Shown here: positions 24,049 through 32,617 of the stretch, piece after piece
Layout of the letters: each line of letters starts with the position of its first letter
Numbering within the stretch: position 1 is the stretch's first letter
Assembly (NCBI GenBank): GCA_028684955.1
Contig: JAQUEY010000014.1
Location: 1-32,617 of the forward strand
Origin: Eubacteriales bacterium
Lineage (GTDB): Bacteria; Bacillota; Clostridia; Saccharofermentanales; UBA5734
Direction: 5' to 3'
DNA: 32,617 nucleotides
Translations under genes and position numbers: made by a program
Notes under the pieces: generated by a model
The model's database searches: none
Told to the model about the DNA's origin: nothing
Seen by the model: the letters and a program-made list of their open reading frames with translations, nothing else

Positions 24049-24078
24049 ATTATAATACTCCTTTCAGCTGGCGGGCAA
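24049..24078 (-). promoter_or_regulatory. Candidate promoter of ilvE
   Basis: On the minus strand TTGCCC (24073-24078), an 18-base spacer and TATAAT (24049-24054) read toward ilvE. The -10 is perfect and the -35 matches 4/6. The leader would be about 70 bases and include the inverted repeat. Confidence 0.55.
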
Positions 24079-24098
24079 TCGGCTGGCAGGTCTGGTTG

Positions 24099-24107
24099 TG
24101 CTATAAT
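24099..24107 (+). promoter_or_regulatory. Extended -10 promoter of uvrB
   Basis: TGCTATAAT is a perfect extended -10 element with TATAAT at 24102-24107. No good -35 is visible at 16-18 bases. The start would lie near 24114, about 45 bases before uvrB. Confidence 0.65.
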
Positions 24108-24157
24108 CGAAACAGAATTGACTGTTTTGTGCTTATTTTATTTGCAGGAGTCTTCCC

Positions 24158-26158
24158 ATGCCCGCATTCAGGATAGCCCCCGACATGAAACCGTGCGGCG
24201 ACCAGCCCCAGGCGATTGACCAGCTTGTCGCCGGCCTGGAAAAAGGTGAGCGTTTCCAGACCTTGCTTGGTGTCACCGGCTCGGGCAAGACCTTCACCAT
24301 GGCCAATGTGATCGAACGCGTCCAGCGCCCGACCCTGGTCATTGCCCACAACAAAACACTGGCTGGCCAGCTGACCGCCGAATTCAAGGCCTTTTTCCCC
24401 GATAATGCAGTCGAGTATTTTGTCAGTTATTACGATTACTACCAGCCGGAAGCTTATATCCCGTCGACCGATACATTTATCGAAAAAGACTCTGCGATCA
24501 ATGATGAAATCGACCGCCTGCGCCATTCCGCGACCGCTTCACTCCTGGAACGGCGCGATGTCATTGTTGTGGCCTCGGTCTCCTGCATCTATGGCCTGGG
24601 CGATCCGGAGGATTACAAAAGCCTGATGGTCAACTTGCGCCCCGGCATGGCCAAGGACCGCGACGCTGTCATCCGTGAGCTGATCGACATCCAATATGCC
24701 AGGAACGACTTCGATACCCGGCGCGGGACTTTCCGTGTCCGCGGTGATACGCTCGACATTTTTCCAGCCTCAGCGGAAAATGTCATGACCCGGGTGACCT
24801 TTTTTGGCGATGAGATCGAGAAGATTGTCGAAATCGACAGCTTGACTGGCCGTGTACTGACGACCCGCAACTATGCTTCGATTTTCCCAGCCAGCCACTA
24901 CGCAACTACCGAACTGAAAATGAAAAAAGCGGTGATTTCGATCCAGGAAGAGTTGGAAAACCGGCTTGAAGAATTGCGTGACCAGGGCAAACTGGTCGAA
25001 GCCTACCGTCTGGAACAGCGCACTCGGTACGACATCGAAATGCTGCGCGAGACCGGATTTTGCAAAGGCATTGAAAACTACTCGCGCCACCTGTCTGGCC
25101 GAGCTCCGGGCGAGGCGCCATTCACCCTGATCGACTTTTTCCCGGATGATTTCATCCTGATGGTCGATGAGTCCCATGTCACGATTCCCCAGATCGGCGC
25201 CATGTACAACGGCGACCGCTCACGCAAACAAGCGCTGGTTGATTTTGGTTTCCGCTTGCCGTCGGCCTTCGACAATCGACCCCTCAATTTCGCAGAATTT
25301 GAGAAAAAGATCGGACAGGGCGTTTTTGTCAGTGCCACCCCGTCCCGCTATGAGGCCGAACATGCCCGTGCTGTGGTTGAGCAGATCATCCGCCCGACCG
25401 GCCTGGTCGATCCATCAATCAGCATCCGGCCCGTCGATGGCCAGATCGAAGACCTGCTGGCCGAGATCCGTTCGGTCACTGCCCGCGGCGAGCGCACGCT
25501 CGTCCTGACCCTGACCAAGAAAATGGCCGAGGACCTGACCGGCTTTTTCAAGGAAGAAGGCCTCAAGGTTCAATATTTGCACTCGGACATCGATACGGTT
25601 GAACGCCTGAAAATCTTGCGCGACTTGCGCCAGGGCTTGTTTGATGTCCTCGTGGGGATCAACTTGCTGCGTGAAGGCCTCGATCTGCCGGAAGTCTCCC
25701 TGATTGCGATTCTCGATGCCGACAAGGAGGGCTTCCTGCGTTCGACAACCTCACTGATCCAGATCATTGGCCGGGCTGCGCGCAATGTCAACGGACATGT
25801 CGTCCTCTATGCCGATACCATCACCGAGTCGATGCACCAGGCGATCATCGAAACCAACCGCCGCCGCAGCATCCAGGAGGCTTACAACCGTGAGCACAAC
25901 ATCACCCCTCGCTCGATCGAAAAGGCGGTCCGAGCCGTCGTCGATACGGTTGTTGACGCTGCCGAGGAAGCCGGCCTCGATGAACAGGCGGCCGATTCGC
26001 TCCTGGAGCACAAACTGGACCGCCTCAAACCGGAAGAACTGGCCCGCATGGCCGTCAAGATCGAAAAAGAGATGAAAGATGCGGCAAAAAAGCTGGCCTT
26101 CGAAGAAGCCGCCCAGCTCAGAGACCTGCTGGTCTTGATCCGCGGCAAGCTGACCTGA
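24158..26158 (+). CDS. uvrB: Excinuclease ABC subunit UvrB
   Basis: A 666-residue DNA damage-verifying subunit of nucleotide excision repair; it receives damaged DNA from UvrA and recruits UvrC. Walker A GVTGSGKT is at 38-45. The damage-probing beta-hairpin [20 protein letters not shown] lies near residues 90-110. DESH is at 337-340, and the helicase motifs [17 protein letters not shown] and [16 protein letters not shown] follow. The C-terminal UVR domain (about 630-666, [15 protein letters not shown]) that binds UvrC is intact. GGAG lies seven bases before the ATG. uvrA, often adjacent, is not found downstream. Confidence 0.98.
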   Translation: MPAFRIAPDMKPCGDQPQAIDQLVAGLEKGERFQTLLGVTGSGKTFTMANVIERVQRPTLVIAHNKTLAGQLTAEFKAFFPDNAVEYFVSYYDYYQPEAYIPSTDTFIEKDSAINDEIDRLRHSATASLLERRDVIVVASVSCIYGLGDPEDYKSLMVNLRPGMAKDRDAVIRELIDIQYARNDFDTRRGTFRVRGDTLDIFPASAENVMTRVTFFGDEIEKIVEIDSLTGRVLTTRNYASIFPASHYATTELKMKKAVISIQEELENRLEELRDQGKLVEAYRLEQRTRYDIEMLRETGFCKGIENYSRHLSGRAPGEAPFTLIDFFPDDFILMVDESHVTIPQIGAMYNGDRSRKQALVDFGFRLPSAFDNRPLNFAEFEKKIGQGVFVSATPSRYEAEHARAVVEQIIRPTGLVDPSISIRPVDGQIEDLLAEIRSVTARGERTLVLTLTKKMAEDLTGFFKEEGLKVQYLHSDIDTVERLKILRDLRQGLFDVLVGINLLREGLDLPEVSLIAILDADKEGFLRSTTSLIQIIGRAARNVNGHVVLYADTITESMHQAIIETNRRRSIQEAYNREHNITPRSIEKAVRAVVDTVVDAAEEAGLDEQAADSLLEHKLDRLKPEELARMAVKIEKEMKDAAKKLAFEEAAQLRDLLVLIRGKLT

Positions 26159-26184
26159 TTATAGCTCCGCGTGAGCGCCCGCTA

Positions 26185-26193
26185 TGATATAAT
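26185..26193 (+). promoter_or_regulatory. Extended -10 promoter of the phosphoglucomutase gene
   Basis: TGATATAAT (TATAAT at 26188-26193) is a perfect extended -10 without an obvious -35. The predicted leader of about 70 bases contains GTCTGGA (26211-26217) and TCCAGAC (26235-26241), a 7-base inverted repeat close to the 5' end of the transcript. Confidence 0.6.
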
Positions 26194-26270
26194 CAGTTCA
26201 CAATTCGACCGTCTGGAGGGCCCGCCTCACTGCATCCAGACCGTCGCCAATGAACGAGGAGGACGCCCTT

Positions 26271-28010
26271 ATGACTTTGGCACAGGAACGATACAATCGC
26301 TGGATAACCGACCCTGCTTTTGACGAGTCAACGCGCACCGAACTGCTGGGCGTGGCTCAGGATGAAAAAGAAATCGAAGACCGCTTTTATATGGATCTCG
26401 AGTTTGGCACCGCTGGCCTGCGCGGTGTTCTCGGCGCCGGAACCAACCGGATGAATCCCTACACGGTCGCCCGGGCCTCTGAGGGCTTTGCCCGTTTTCT
26501 CGCCAGCCAGGGTGAGGTGACCAAGGCGCGCGGCGTGGCGATCTCTTATGATTCCCGCCTGTTCTCGCGCGAATTCGCTGTGCTTTCCGCCCGGATATTT
26601 GTCACCCACGGGATCAAGGTCTATCTCTCCGACGAGCTGCGCCCCGTACCGATGCTGTCTTTTGCCATCCGCCATTTCCGCACAGCCGGTGGTGTCATGA
26701 TCACCGCCAGCCACAATCCAGCCAAATACAACGGCTACAAAGCCTACGGCGAGGACGGCGGCCAGCTGCCACCGGAAGCAGCCACGGTCGTCAGCGATGT
26801 CATGAACTCGATCGAGGATTTTCCGCCGCTTTTGAATTGCCTCAGCGAAGAGAACGCCCGCGCAACCAGCTTGTGGCAGGATTTTGGCGAAGATCTCGAC
26901 GCAGTCTATACCACCATGCTGGAAAAGCTGGCGATCAACCTCGAGGCCGTCCAGCGCCACCGCGACCTCAAGATCGTCTACACGCCTCTGCACGGTGCCG
27001 GCAACAAGCCCGTCCGCCGCATCCTGTCCCAAATTGGCTTTACCAACATTCTCGTTGTCCCTGAACAGGAACTGCCGGACGGCCGTTTTCCAACGGTTGC
27101 TTTCCCCAATCCAGAAGAGCGATCCGCCCTGGCGATGGCGATCGAGCTGGCCCAGAAAGAGGGCGCCGACCTCGTGATCGCGACCGACCCGGACGCCGAC
27201 CGGACGGGCGTTTGTGTCCGCACCCGCACGGGCGACTACCAAGTCCTGTCTGGCAACCAGATCGGCCTTTTGCTGATGGAATACATCCTGTCTGCCAAAC
27301 AGAAATCCGGCACCCTGCAGGATCAGTCATTTGTCGTCTCCACGATCGTCTCGACCAAACTGACCAAACGCATCGCCGAGGCCTATGGCGTAACATTGTT
27401 CGAATGCCTGACCGGATTCAAATTTATCGCCGAGCTGATCAAGCAACACGACGAGTTCGGCCCGATGCATTACCAGTTTGGTTTTGAGGAGAGTTTTGGC
27501 TATCTGGCCGGTACCGATGTCCGGGACAAGGACGCTGTCGTCGCCAGCATGCTGATCGGCGAAATGGCGGCCGCAGCTGCCGATGAGGGCAAGACCCTCT
27601 ATGACCTGCTGCAGGAAATTTTCCAGCGTTACGGCTATGCGGCGGAAAAAACCATCTCGATCACACTGGAGGGCAAGGAGGGCATCGCAAAGATCAAATC
27701 CGGCATGGCCTACTTGCGTGAAAACAAGCTCCAGGGTGTGCCTGGTGTCCCCGTCCGGGCAGTGCGTGACTACAAAACGCTCGACCGGATTGTGCTGACC
27801 GATGGTTCGAGCACCCCGATCGACATGACCCCGTCCGATGTCCTGCTTTTTGAGCTCGACGGTATCGACTGGTTCTGCATCCGCCCCTCGGGTACCGAGC
27901 CCAAGATCAAGATCTATTTCGGCATCTACGGCGAAGACCAGGCCCAGAACGAAGCCACCCTGAACCAATTGCGTAAGCAGGTCGAAGGCTATCTGCGCCA
28001 GCACCTCTGA
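26271..28010 (+). CDS. Phosphoglucomutase/phosphomannomutase (PgcA type)
   Basis: A 579-residue alpha-D-phosphohexomutase that interconverts hexose 1- and 6-phosphates, feeding glycogen, nucleotide sugar and cell envelope synthesis. The phosphoserine loop is TASHNP with S147, the Mg-binding loop DPDADRTGV with D306, D308 and D310, the sugar-binding loop GFEESFGYL, and the phosphate-binding loop RPSGTEPK at 538-545. The length matches the larger PgcA-like group of Bacillota (about 570-580). Whether glucose or mannose phosphate is preferred cannot be read from the sequence. GAGGAGGA seven bases upstream selects ATG 26271 over the in-frame ATG at 26250, which lies upstream of that site. dnaE begins ten bases after its stop. 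Confidence 0.93.
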   Translation: MTLAQERYNRWITDPAFDESTRTELLGVAQDEKEIEDRFYMDLEFGTAGLRGVLGAGTNRMNPYTVARASEGFARFLASQGEVTKARGVAISYDSRLFSREFAVLSARIFVTHGIKVYLSDELRPVPMLSFAIRHFRTAGGVMITASHNPAKYNGYKAYGEDGGQLPPEAATVVSDVMNSIEDFPPLLNCLSEENARATSLWQDFGEDLDAVYTTMLEKLAINLEAVQRHRDLKIVYTPLHGAGNKPVRRILSQIGFTNILVVPEQELPDGRFPTVAFPNPEERSALAMAIELAQKEGADLVIATDPDADRTGVCVRTRTGDYQVLSGNQIGLLLMEYILSAKQKSGTLQDQSFVVSTIVSTKLTKRIAEAYGVTLFECLTGFKFIAELIKQHDEFGPMHYQFGFEESFGYLAGTDVRDKDAVVASMLIGEMAAAAADEGKTLYDLLQEIFQRYGYAAEKTISITLEGKEGIAKIKSGMAYLRENKLQGVPGVPVRAVRDYKTLDRIVLTDGSSTPIDMTPSDVLLFELDGIDWFCIRPSGTEPKIKIYFGIYGEDQAQNEATLNQLRKQVEGYLRQHL

Positions 28011-28020
28011 TCGTTCGCAC

Positions 28021-31000
28021 GTGGCCTTTACACACCTCCACCTCCATACAGAATACAGTTTGCTCGATGGGGCGATCCGGATCAAAGACTTGCCGGATCG
28101 CCTGATTGAACTGGGCATGGATGCCTGCGCGATCACCGATCACGGCGTCCTTTACGGCACCGTTGATTTCTACAATGCTCTGATCGCCAAGGGCATCCGG
28201 CCGATCCTGGGCTGCGAAGTCTATGTCGCCCCGCGAAGCCACACGGACAAGGAAGGCAGCCTCGACAAGGAACCGTCGCACTTGATCCTGCTGGCTGAAA
28301 ATCAAACCGGCTGGCAGAACCTGATGAAACTGGTTTCGATCGGGTTCATCGATGGTTTTTATTACCGGCCCCGCATTGACCATGACTTGTTGCGCCAGCA
28401 TGCGTCCGGGCTGATTGCCCTCTCCGCCTGCCTGGGCGGGGAAATCCCCGGCGCCCTGATGGAACACGACCGGACTCGCGCCGTCCAGCTGGCCCAGGAA
28501 TACGACGGTATTTTCGGCCGGGGCAATTTCTACCTCGAATTGCAGCACAATGGTATTCCAGAGCAGGCTCTGGTCAATACTCAACTGATTGAGATCAGCC
28601 GCGATACAGGCATCCCGCTGGTTGCCACCAATGATTGCCACTATCTCATGCAGGATGATGCCCATGCCCATGAGGTCCTTTTGTGCATGCAGACTGGCAA
28701 GCGGTTGAGTGATCCCGACCGCATGCGCATGCAGTCGGACGCTTTCTACCTCAAGTCTCCGGAAGAAATGACCACTGCATTTGCCGCTCTGCCGGAAGCC
28801 ATTGCCAATACCGAACGCATCGCAGCCCGCTGCCAGGTCAAACTCGACTTTGACACGATCCACCTGCCGGCTTTTGCCACTCCGGATGGCATGCCCAATA
28901 CGGACTACCTGGAGCAGCTCTGCCGTCAAGGTCTCACCGAACGGTTGCTGCTTCACACGGATATCCCCCGCGAGGCCTACGAGAAGCGCCTTGCCTATGA
29001 GCTATCGGTCATCAACCGGATGGGTTACACCGACTATTATCTGATCGTCTGGGATTTCATCCGTTTTGCCCGTGATAGCCAGATCATGGTCGGTCCTGGC
29101 CGTGGCTCCGGTGCGGGGTCGCTGGCTGCCTACTGTCTCAAAATCACCAACATCGACCCGCTGAAATATTCACTGATTTTCGAGCGCTTCCTCAATGCCG
29201 ACCGCGTCAGCATGCCCGATTTTGACATCGATTTCTGTTATGAACGACGGCCGGAAGTCATCCGCTATGTCACCGCCAAATACGGCCAGGACCGGGTCGC
29301 CCAGGTCATCACCTTTGGTACATTGGCCGCCCGGGCTGCCATCCGCGACGTCGCCCGCGCCCTTGACGTCTCCTATGCCGAGACCGACCGCATTGCCAAA
29401 TTTGTCCCAGGCATGCCAGGTGTGACCCTGGCCAAAGCCCTCGAGCAAAGCAAAGAACTGCGCAAAGATTACGAAGAAAACCCGGTGACGCGCCAGGTGA
29501 TCGACTTGGCCCGCCGTTTCGAAGGCATGCCACGCCATGCCTCGACCCATGCCGCTGGCGTGGTCATTTCCAGCGAGCCCCTGACCAACCTTGCGCCTTT
29601 GTCCAGAAACGAAGACTCGATCGTCGTCCAGTATTCGAAAAACAACATCGAGCTGATCGGTTTGCTGAAATTCGATTTCCTGGGCCTTCGGACCCTGACT
29701 GTCATGCAGGACACCGCTGCCATGGTGGCCCAAAACCACCAGATCGTGATCGATTTCGATACGCTGCCGATGGAGGACCGGGCTGTCTATGCCATGATCA
29801 GCGAGGGCAACACCGAAGCAGTGTTCCAGCTGGAAAGTGGCGGCATGACCAGCTTCATGAAGGAATTGCGCCCGGAATCGCTCGAAGACATTATCGCCGG
29901 TATCTCCCTGTACCGGCCCGGCCCGATGGATCAGATACCACAGTACGTTGCAGCCAAGCACGATCCGGCCAAGATCCGTTACGACCACCCCTTGCTCGAG
30001 CCGATTCTCAACGTGACTTACGGCTGCATCGTCTACCAGGAACAGGTCATGCAGATCGTACGCGATCTGGCTGGTTTCTCGATGGGCCAGTCCGACAATG
30101 TCCGCCGCGCCATGTCCAAGAAAAAGCCGGCTGAGATGGCCAAGTACAAAACCTTGTTCCTGTACGGCGGTGTCGATGAAAAAGGCAATGAAGTTGCGGG
30201 TGCTGTCGCGCGCGGCGTCGATCTCGAGACGGCCGAAAAGATCTTCGACGATGTCATGGCCTTTGCTGGCTATGCCTTCAACAAATCACACGCTGCCGCC
30301 TATGCGGTCGTCGCCTATTACACCGCTTGGCTCAAGTATTATTATCCGGTCGAATTCATGGCTGCCATGCTCAACAGCTACCTCGGCAACCTGGGCCAGG
30401 CTGCCGCCTATGTCCGGGTCTGTCGTAAACTGGGCATTGCAGTCCTGCCGCCGGACATCAATGCCAGCCAGGCTCGTTTCACCACCGAAAACGGCAAGAT
30501 CCGCTTTTCTCTGGCGGCTGTAAAAAACGTCGGTGAAGCGGCGATCCGGACGGTCCTGGAGGACCGGACGGCCAATGGACCATACACCACCTATGGCGAT
30601 TTCCTGCGTCGGGCCAGTGCGTCTGACCTCAACCGTAAAATGATCGAGAGCCTGGTCCGTGCGTCGGCCTTTGATGGCTTTGGCCTTGCGCGATCCCAAT
30701 TGGTCGCCGTGCTCGACCCCTTCATGACTCAGCTGCAGAATGCTCGTCGCCAAAGCATGGAAGGCCAGATCAGCCTGTTTGCCATGGACGCGACTGCAAC
30801 CGACAACACCGAAGCCGAACCGAACTATCCAGCTTTGCCGGAATTTGGCCCGGCAGATCTGCTCGCGATGGAGAAGGAGATGCTCGGACTCTACGTGACT
30901 GGACACCCGCTCGACGAATACCGTACCGCGATCAATGCCCTGGCCACCCACGACAGCAGTGCCCTCCAGCAGCATGAGGGTGACGAAGAAATCGGTACGC

Positions 31001-31647
31001 TGGCCCTCAATGCCAAAGACCAGGACAAAGCGATTTTTGCTGGCCTGGTCGTGGCTCGCAAGGCACGCACAACCCGCAACAAAGAAGCGATGGCCATCCT
31101 GACCTTTGAAGACCTGGCTGGCACCTGTGAAGTGCTGGTGTTCCCGCGCGTTTTTGCCCAGTATGGTGGCTTGCTCCAGGAAGGCCAGCCCGTCCTCCTG
31201 GGCGGCCGGCTGAGCCTGCGCGACGATGACACCCCCAAATTCATCGCGGAACTGGCGCTGCCTTTGACCCCCGACCTGACCCGCCGCCCACCAGACTTCG
31301 ACCGGTATTTTGGCCCGGTAAACAGTTCTGCCAGCGATCGCGGCTCAAACGGTCCAGCATCTGGTCGTACAGCCAGCCGGGACAGTCGCCCGGTTGCAGC
31401 TGCTTCCAGCAGCGGTGCCGCCACCCGGACCCTGGCGATCCGTTATTGGGGTGAAAAAGACGATCCCGGTTACAAACGCCTCCTGGCCATGCTCCGGTTT
31501 TTCAATGGCCCGATGCGAGTCAAAGTCTACCTGGGCACCAGCCGGACGGGCCATGAGCTGCCAGCTGATTGCTGGATCGAGCCTGACGATAAAATCTTGC
31601 AGGAAATTGCCCGCAGATATGGCATGCCCAATCTTGCCTTGCTATAA
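28021..31647 (+). CDS. dnaE: DNA polymerase III alpha subunit DnaE
   Basis: A 1208-residue C-family replicative polymerase. The N-terminal PHP domain begins HLHLHTEYSLLDG (histidines at 5, 7 and 9), with ITDHGVLYG and ATNDCHY further on. The palm holds the catalytic acidic pair in PDFDIDF (D402 and D404). GPGRGSGAGSLAAYCL, FQLESGGMTSFMK, YRPGPMDQIPQY and NKSHAAAYAVVAY follow in the usual order, then a helix-hairpin-helix region, an OB domain (about 1004-1085), a Ser/Ala/Arg-rich linker (about 1098-1135) and a C-terminal domain. This is the DnaE rather than the PolC type, because no exonuclease is inserted. The GTG start has no evident ribosome site and lies just after the phosphoglucomutase stop, suggesting reinitiation. 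Confidence 0.96.
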   Translation: MAFTHLHLHTEYSLLDGAIRIKDLPDRLIELGMDACAITDHGVLYGTVDFYNALIAKGIRPILGCEVYVAPRSHTDKEGSLDKEPSHLILLAENQTGWQNLMKLVSIGFIDGFYYRPRIDHDLLRQHASGLIALSACLGGEIPGALMEHDRTRAVQLAQEYDGIFGRGNFYLELQHNGIPEQALVNTQLIEISRDTGIPLVATNDCHYLMQDDAHAHEVLLCMQTGKRLSDPDRMRMQSDAFYLKSPEEMTTAFAALPEAIANTERIAARCQVKLDFDTIHLPAFATPDGMPNTDYLEQLCRQGLTERLLLHTDIPREAYEKRLAYELSVINRMGYTDYYLIVWDFIRFARDSQIMVGPGRGSGAGSLAAYCLKITNIDPLKYSLIFERFLNADRVSMPDFDIDFCYERRPEVIRYVTAKYGQDRVAQVITFGTLAARAAIRDVARALDVSYAETDRIAKFVPGMPGVTLAKALEQSKELRKDYEENPVTRQVIDLARRFEGMPRHASTHAAGVVISSEPLTNLAPLSRNEDSIVVQYSKNNIELIGLLKFDFLGLRTLTVMQDTAAMVAQNHQIVIDFDTLPMEDRAVYAMISEGNTEAVFQLESGGMTSFMKELRPESLEDIIAGISLYRPGPMDQIPQYVAAKHDPAKIRYDHPLLEPILNVTYGCIVYQEQVMQIVRDLAGFSMGQSDNVRRAMSKKKPAEMAKYKTLFLYGGVDEKGNEVAGAVARGVDLETAEKIFDDVMAFAGYAFNKSHAAAYAVVAYYTAWLKYYYPVEFMAAMLNSYLGNLGQAAAYVRVCRKLGIAVLPPDINASQARFTTENGKIRFSLAAVKNVGEAAIRTVLEDRTANGPYTTYGDFLRRASASDLNRKMIESLVRASAFDGFGLARSQLVAVLDPFMTQLQNARRQSMEGQISLFAMDATATDNTEAEPNYPALPEFGPADLLAMEKEMLGLYVTGHPLDEYRTAINALATHDSSALQQHEGDEEIGTLALNAKDQDKAIFAGLVVARKARTTRNKEAMAILTFEDLAGTCEVLVFPRVFAQYGGLLQEGQPVLLGGRLSLRDDDTPKFIAELALPLTPDLTRRPPDFDRYFGPVNSSASDRGSNGPASGRTASRDSRPVAAASSSGAATRTLAIRYWGEKDDPGYKRLLAMLRFFNGPMRVKVYLGTSRTGHELPADCWIEPDDKILQEIARRYGMPNLALL

Positions 31648-31648
31648 T
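31640..31648 (+). promoter_or_regulatory. Extended -10 promoter for pfkA overlapping the dnaE stop
   Basis: TGCTATAAT (TATAAT at 31643-31648) overlaps the last two codons and stop of dnaE and is identical to the uvrB extended -10. No good -35 is seen. The start would be near 31655, giving a leader of about 63 bases. Confidence 0.55.
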
Positions 31649-31661
31649 AAATTCATCTGTG

Positions 31662-31689
31662 CCTGACGGCATCAGGGTTTCATTTTTGC
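31662..31689 (+). terminator. Weak hairpin with T-rich tail after dnaE
   Basis: CCTGA (31662-31666) pairs with TCAGG (31672-31676) over a CGGCA loop, then GTTTCATTTTT follows. The stem is only five base pairs, so it may be a weak terminator for dnaE or a leader hairpin of pfkA. Confidence 0.3.
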
Positions 31690-31717
31690 AACTGATGGAT
31701 CAAGGAGATGCAAATCC

Positions 31718-32617
31718 ATGGAAGAACAGAAGGTCATTCGGAACATTGGCGTCCTGACCAGCGGGGGCGACGCCCCAGGGATGAATGCAGCCATCCGTGC
31801 AGTCACCCGGACCGGTCTTTTCTACGGTTATCGGGTCTTTGGCATCCGGCGCGGCTACCATGGCCTCTGGCGTGGTGACATCGAAGAACTCAACCGTTCC
31901 TCCGTTTCCGAAAAACTCCAGCGTGGCGGCACTTTTCTGATGACAGCCCGTTCCAAGACTTTTAATTCCGAAGAGGGTGTCAACAGGGCCATCGAGATGA
32001 TCAAAGTGTTCAACCTCGACGCCATCATAACAATCGGCGGCGACGGAACATTCAAGGGCGCTCGTGAACTGGCCCGCAAAGGCGTCCCTGTCATCGGCCT
32101 GCCCGGCACGATCGACAATGACATTGCCTGCTCGGATTACACGATTGGCTACGATACAGCCATGAACACCGCCATGGAAGCCATCGACAAATTACGCGAC
32201 ACTGCATCTTCTCATGAGCGCTGCAGCGTCATTGAGGTCATGGGCCGGGCTGCCGGATACATCGCCCTCAACGTGGGCATCGCGACCGGCGCCGAAGTTG
32301 TCCTGATTCCTGAGAAACCTTTTGACTTCAACAAAGACGTGCTCAAGGCTGTCCTCGATGGTCGTAATCGCGGCAAGCATCACTACATCGTCGTAGTGGC
32401 TGAAGGCGCAGCCAAAGCTGACGAAATCGCCCACCAGATCGAAACCTTGACCGGGATCGAGTCCCGCGCGACCATTCTCGGCCACCTCCAGCGGGGTGGC
32501 AGCCCGACCCTGCGCGACCGCCAGATGGCCAGCCTGATGGGCCTGCACGCCGTCGAGTGTCTGCGGGACGGCCGCTATAACCGGGTCGTCGCCTACAAGG
32601 AGGGCAAGATCGTCGAC
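31718..32617 (+). CDS. pfkA: ATP-dependent 6-phosphofructokinase (3' end cut by the window)
   Basis: The first 300 codons of a glycolytic enzyme that phosphorylates fructose 6-phosphate to the 1,6-bisphosphate; the family is about 320 residues, so only a short C-terminal part is missing. The ATP-binding start LTSGGDAPGMNAAIRA, GGDGTFKGA, the catalytic PGTIDNDI with its aspartates, EVMGRAAGYIAL and LGHLQRGGSPTLRDR are present. Glycines in GGDG and PGTIDND, where PPi-dependent enzymes carry Asp and Lys, indicate ATP as donor. AAGGAG (31702-31707) lies ten bases before the ATG; another ATG at 31708 directly abuts the site in a different frame. A dnaE-pfkA order is common in Bacillota. Confidence 0.95.
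   Translation, partial: MEEQKVIRNIGVLTSGGDAPGMNAAIRAVTRTGLFYGYRVFGIRRGYHGLWRGDIEELNRSSVSEKLQRGGTFLMTARSKTFNSEEGVNRAIEMIKVFNLDAIITIGGDGTFKGARELARKGVPVIGLPGTIDNDIACSDYTIGYDTAMNTAMEAIDKLRDTASSHERCSVIEVMGRAAGYIALNVGIATGAEVVLIPEKPFDFNKDVLKAVLDGRNRGKHHYIVVVAEGAAKADEIAHQIETLTGIESRATILGHLQRGGSPTLRDRQMASLMGLHAVECLRDGRYNRVVAYKEGKIVD

Noticed and set aside
23291-24055. Plus-strand open frame of 254 codons opposite ilvE
   Set aside because: The minus strand encodes a full aminotransferase with the PLP lysine and a ribosome site; the plus frame has neither motif nor start signal.
23972-24157. T-box riboswitch upstream of ilvE
   Set aside because: The leader is only about 70 bases, without the conserved T-box core or a terminator/antiterminator pair.
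27907-28956. Open frame of 349 codons antisense to the pgm-dnaE junction
   Set aside because: It spans two unrelated sense genes and shows no start signal or family motif; best explained by codon bias of the sense strand.

Overview
The window is a gene-dense, GC-rich bacterial chromosome segment (roughly high-50s % GC by eye). Almost every gene is on the + strand. Gene content and order point to a Gram-positive member of the Bacillota, most likely class Clostridia. The evidence is a division and cell wall (dcw) cluster with Firmicutes-type members (mraZ, a DivIB-type ftsQ, the small basic protein gene sbp, a PASTA-bearing class B PBP), the nrdR gene after ftsZ, and the dnaE-pfkA pair. A lower-rank assignment is inference only; a GC-rich, possibly non-sporulating clostridial lineage would fit, because the spoIIGA-sigE-sigG block often found after ftsZ is absent here. 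The MurE DNPR motif predicts meso-diaminopimelate peptidoglycan.

Layout. 1-199: a very C-rich tandem repeat with no convincing gene. 200-396: an AT-richer promoter region with a direct repeat, a sigma-A type promoter and a candidate MraZ operator. 397-12630: mraZ-rsmH-ftsL-pbp(ftsI/spoVD type)-murE-murF-mraY-ftsW-murG-ftsQ/divIB-sbp, tightly packed with several overlapping start/stop pairs, so probably one operon. 12631-12846: a 216-base gap with a promoter. 12847-17089: ftsZ (TTG start), nrdR and a two-component system (OmpR-type regulator and HAMP histidine kinase). 17090-21713: a promoter, then a membrane-anchored HtrA-like protein that has lost its catalytic triad, then nth, recG and rsmD. 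21783-22788: coaD and a coiled-coil protein, closed by a bidirectional terminator. 22901-23971 (-): a branched-chain aminotransferase, the only minus-strand gene. 24158-26158: uvrB from a divergent promoter. 26271-31647: phosphoglucomutase and dnaE. 31718 to the edge: pfkA, cut by the window end.

Functionally, the first 14 kb makes lipid II (MurE, MurF, MraY, MurG), polymerises and cross-links it at the septum (FtsW with its PBP) and builds the divisome (FtsL, DivIB, FtsZ). The remainder is housekeeping: dNTP control (NrdR), DNA repair and recombination (Nth, RecG, UvrB), rRNA methylation (RsmH, RsmD), CoA synthesis (CoaD), branched-chain amino acids, replication (DnaE) and glycolysis or sugar phosphate metabolism (Pgm, PfkA).

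I found no mobile element, CRISPR array, tRNA, rRNA or phage gene, and no clearly new multi-gene system. The most unusual items are the catalytically dead HtrA-like protein beside the two-component system, the class B PBP with a non-canonical KTS motif and an acidic insert inside its second PASTA domain, the C-rich repeat at the left edge, and structured leader DNA upstream of mraZ, ftsZ and ilvE.
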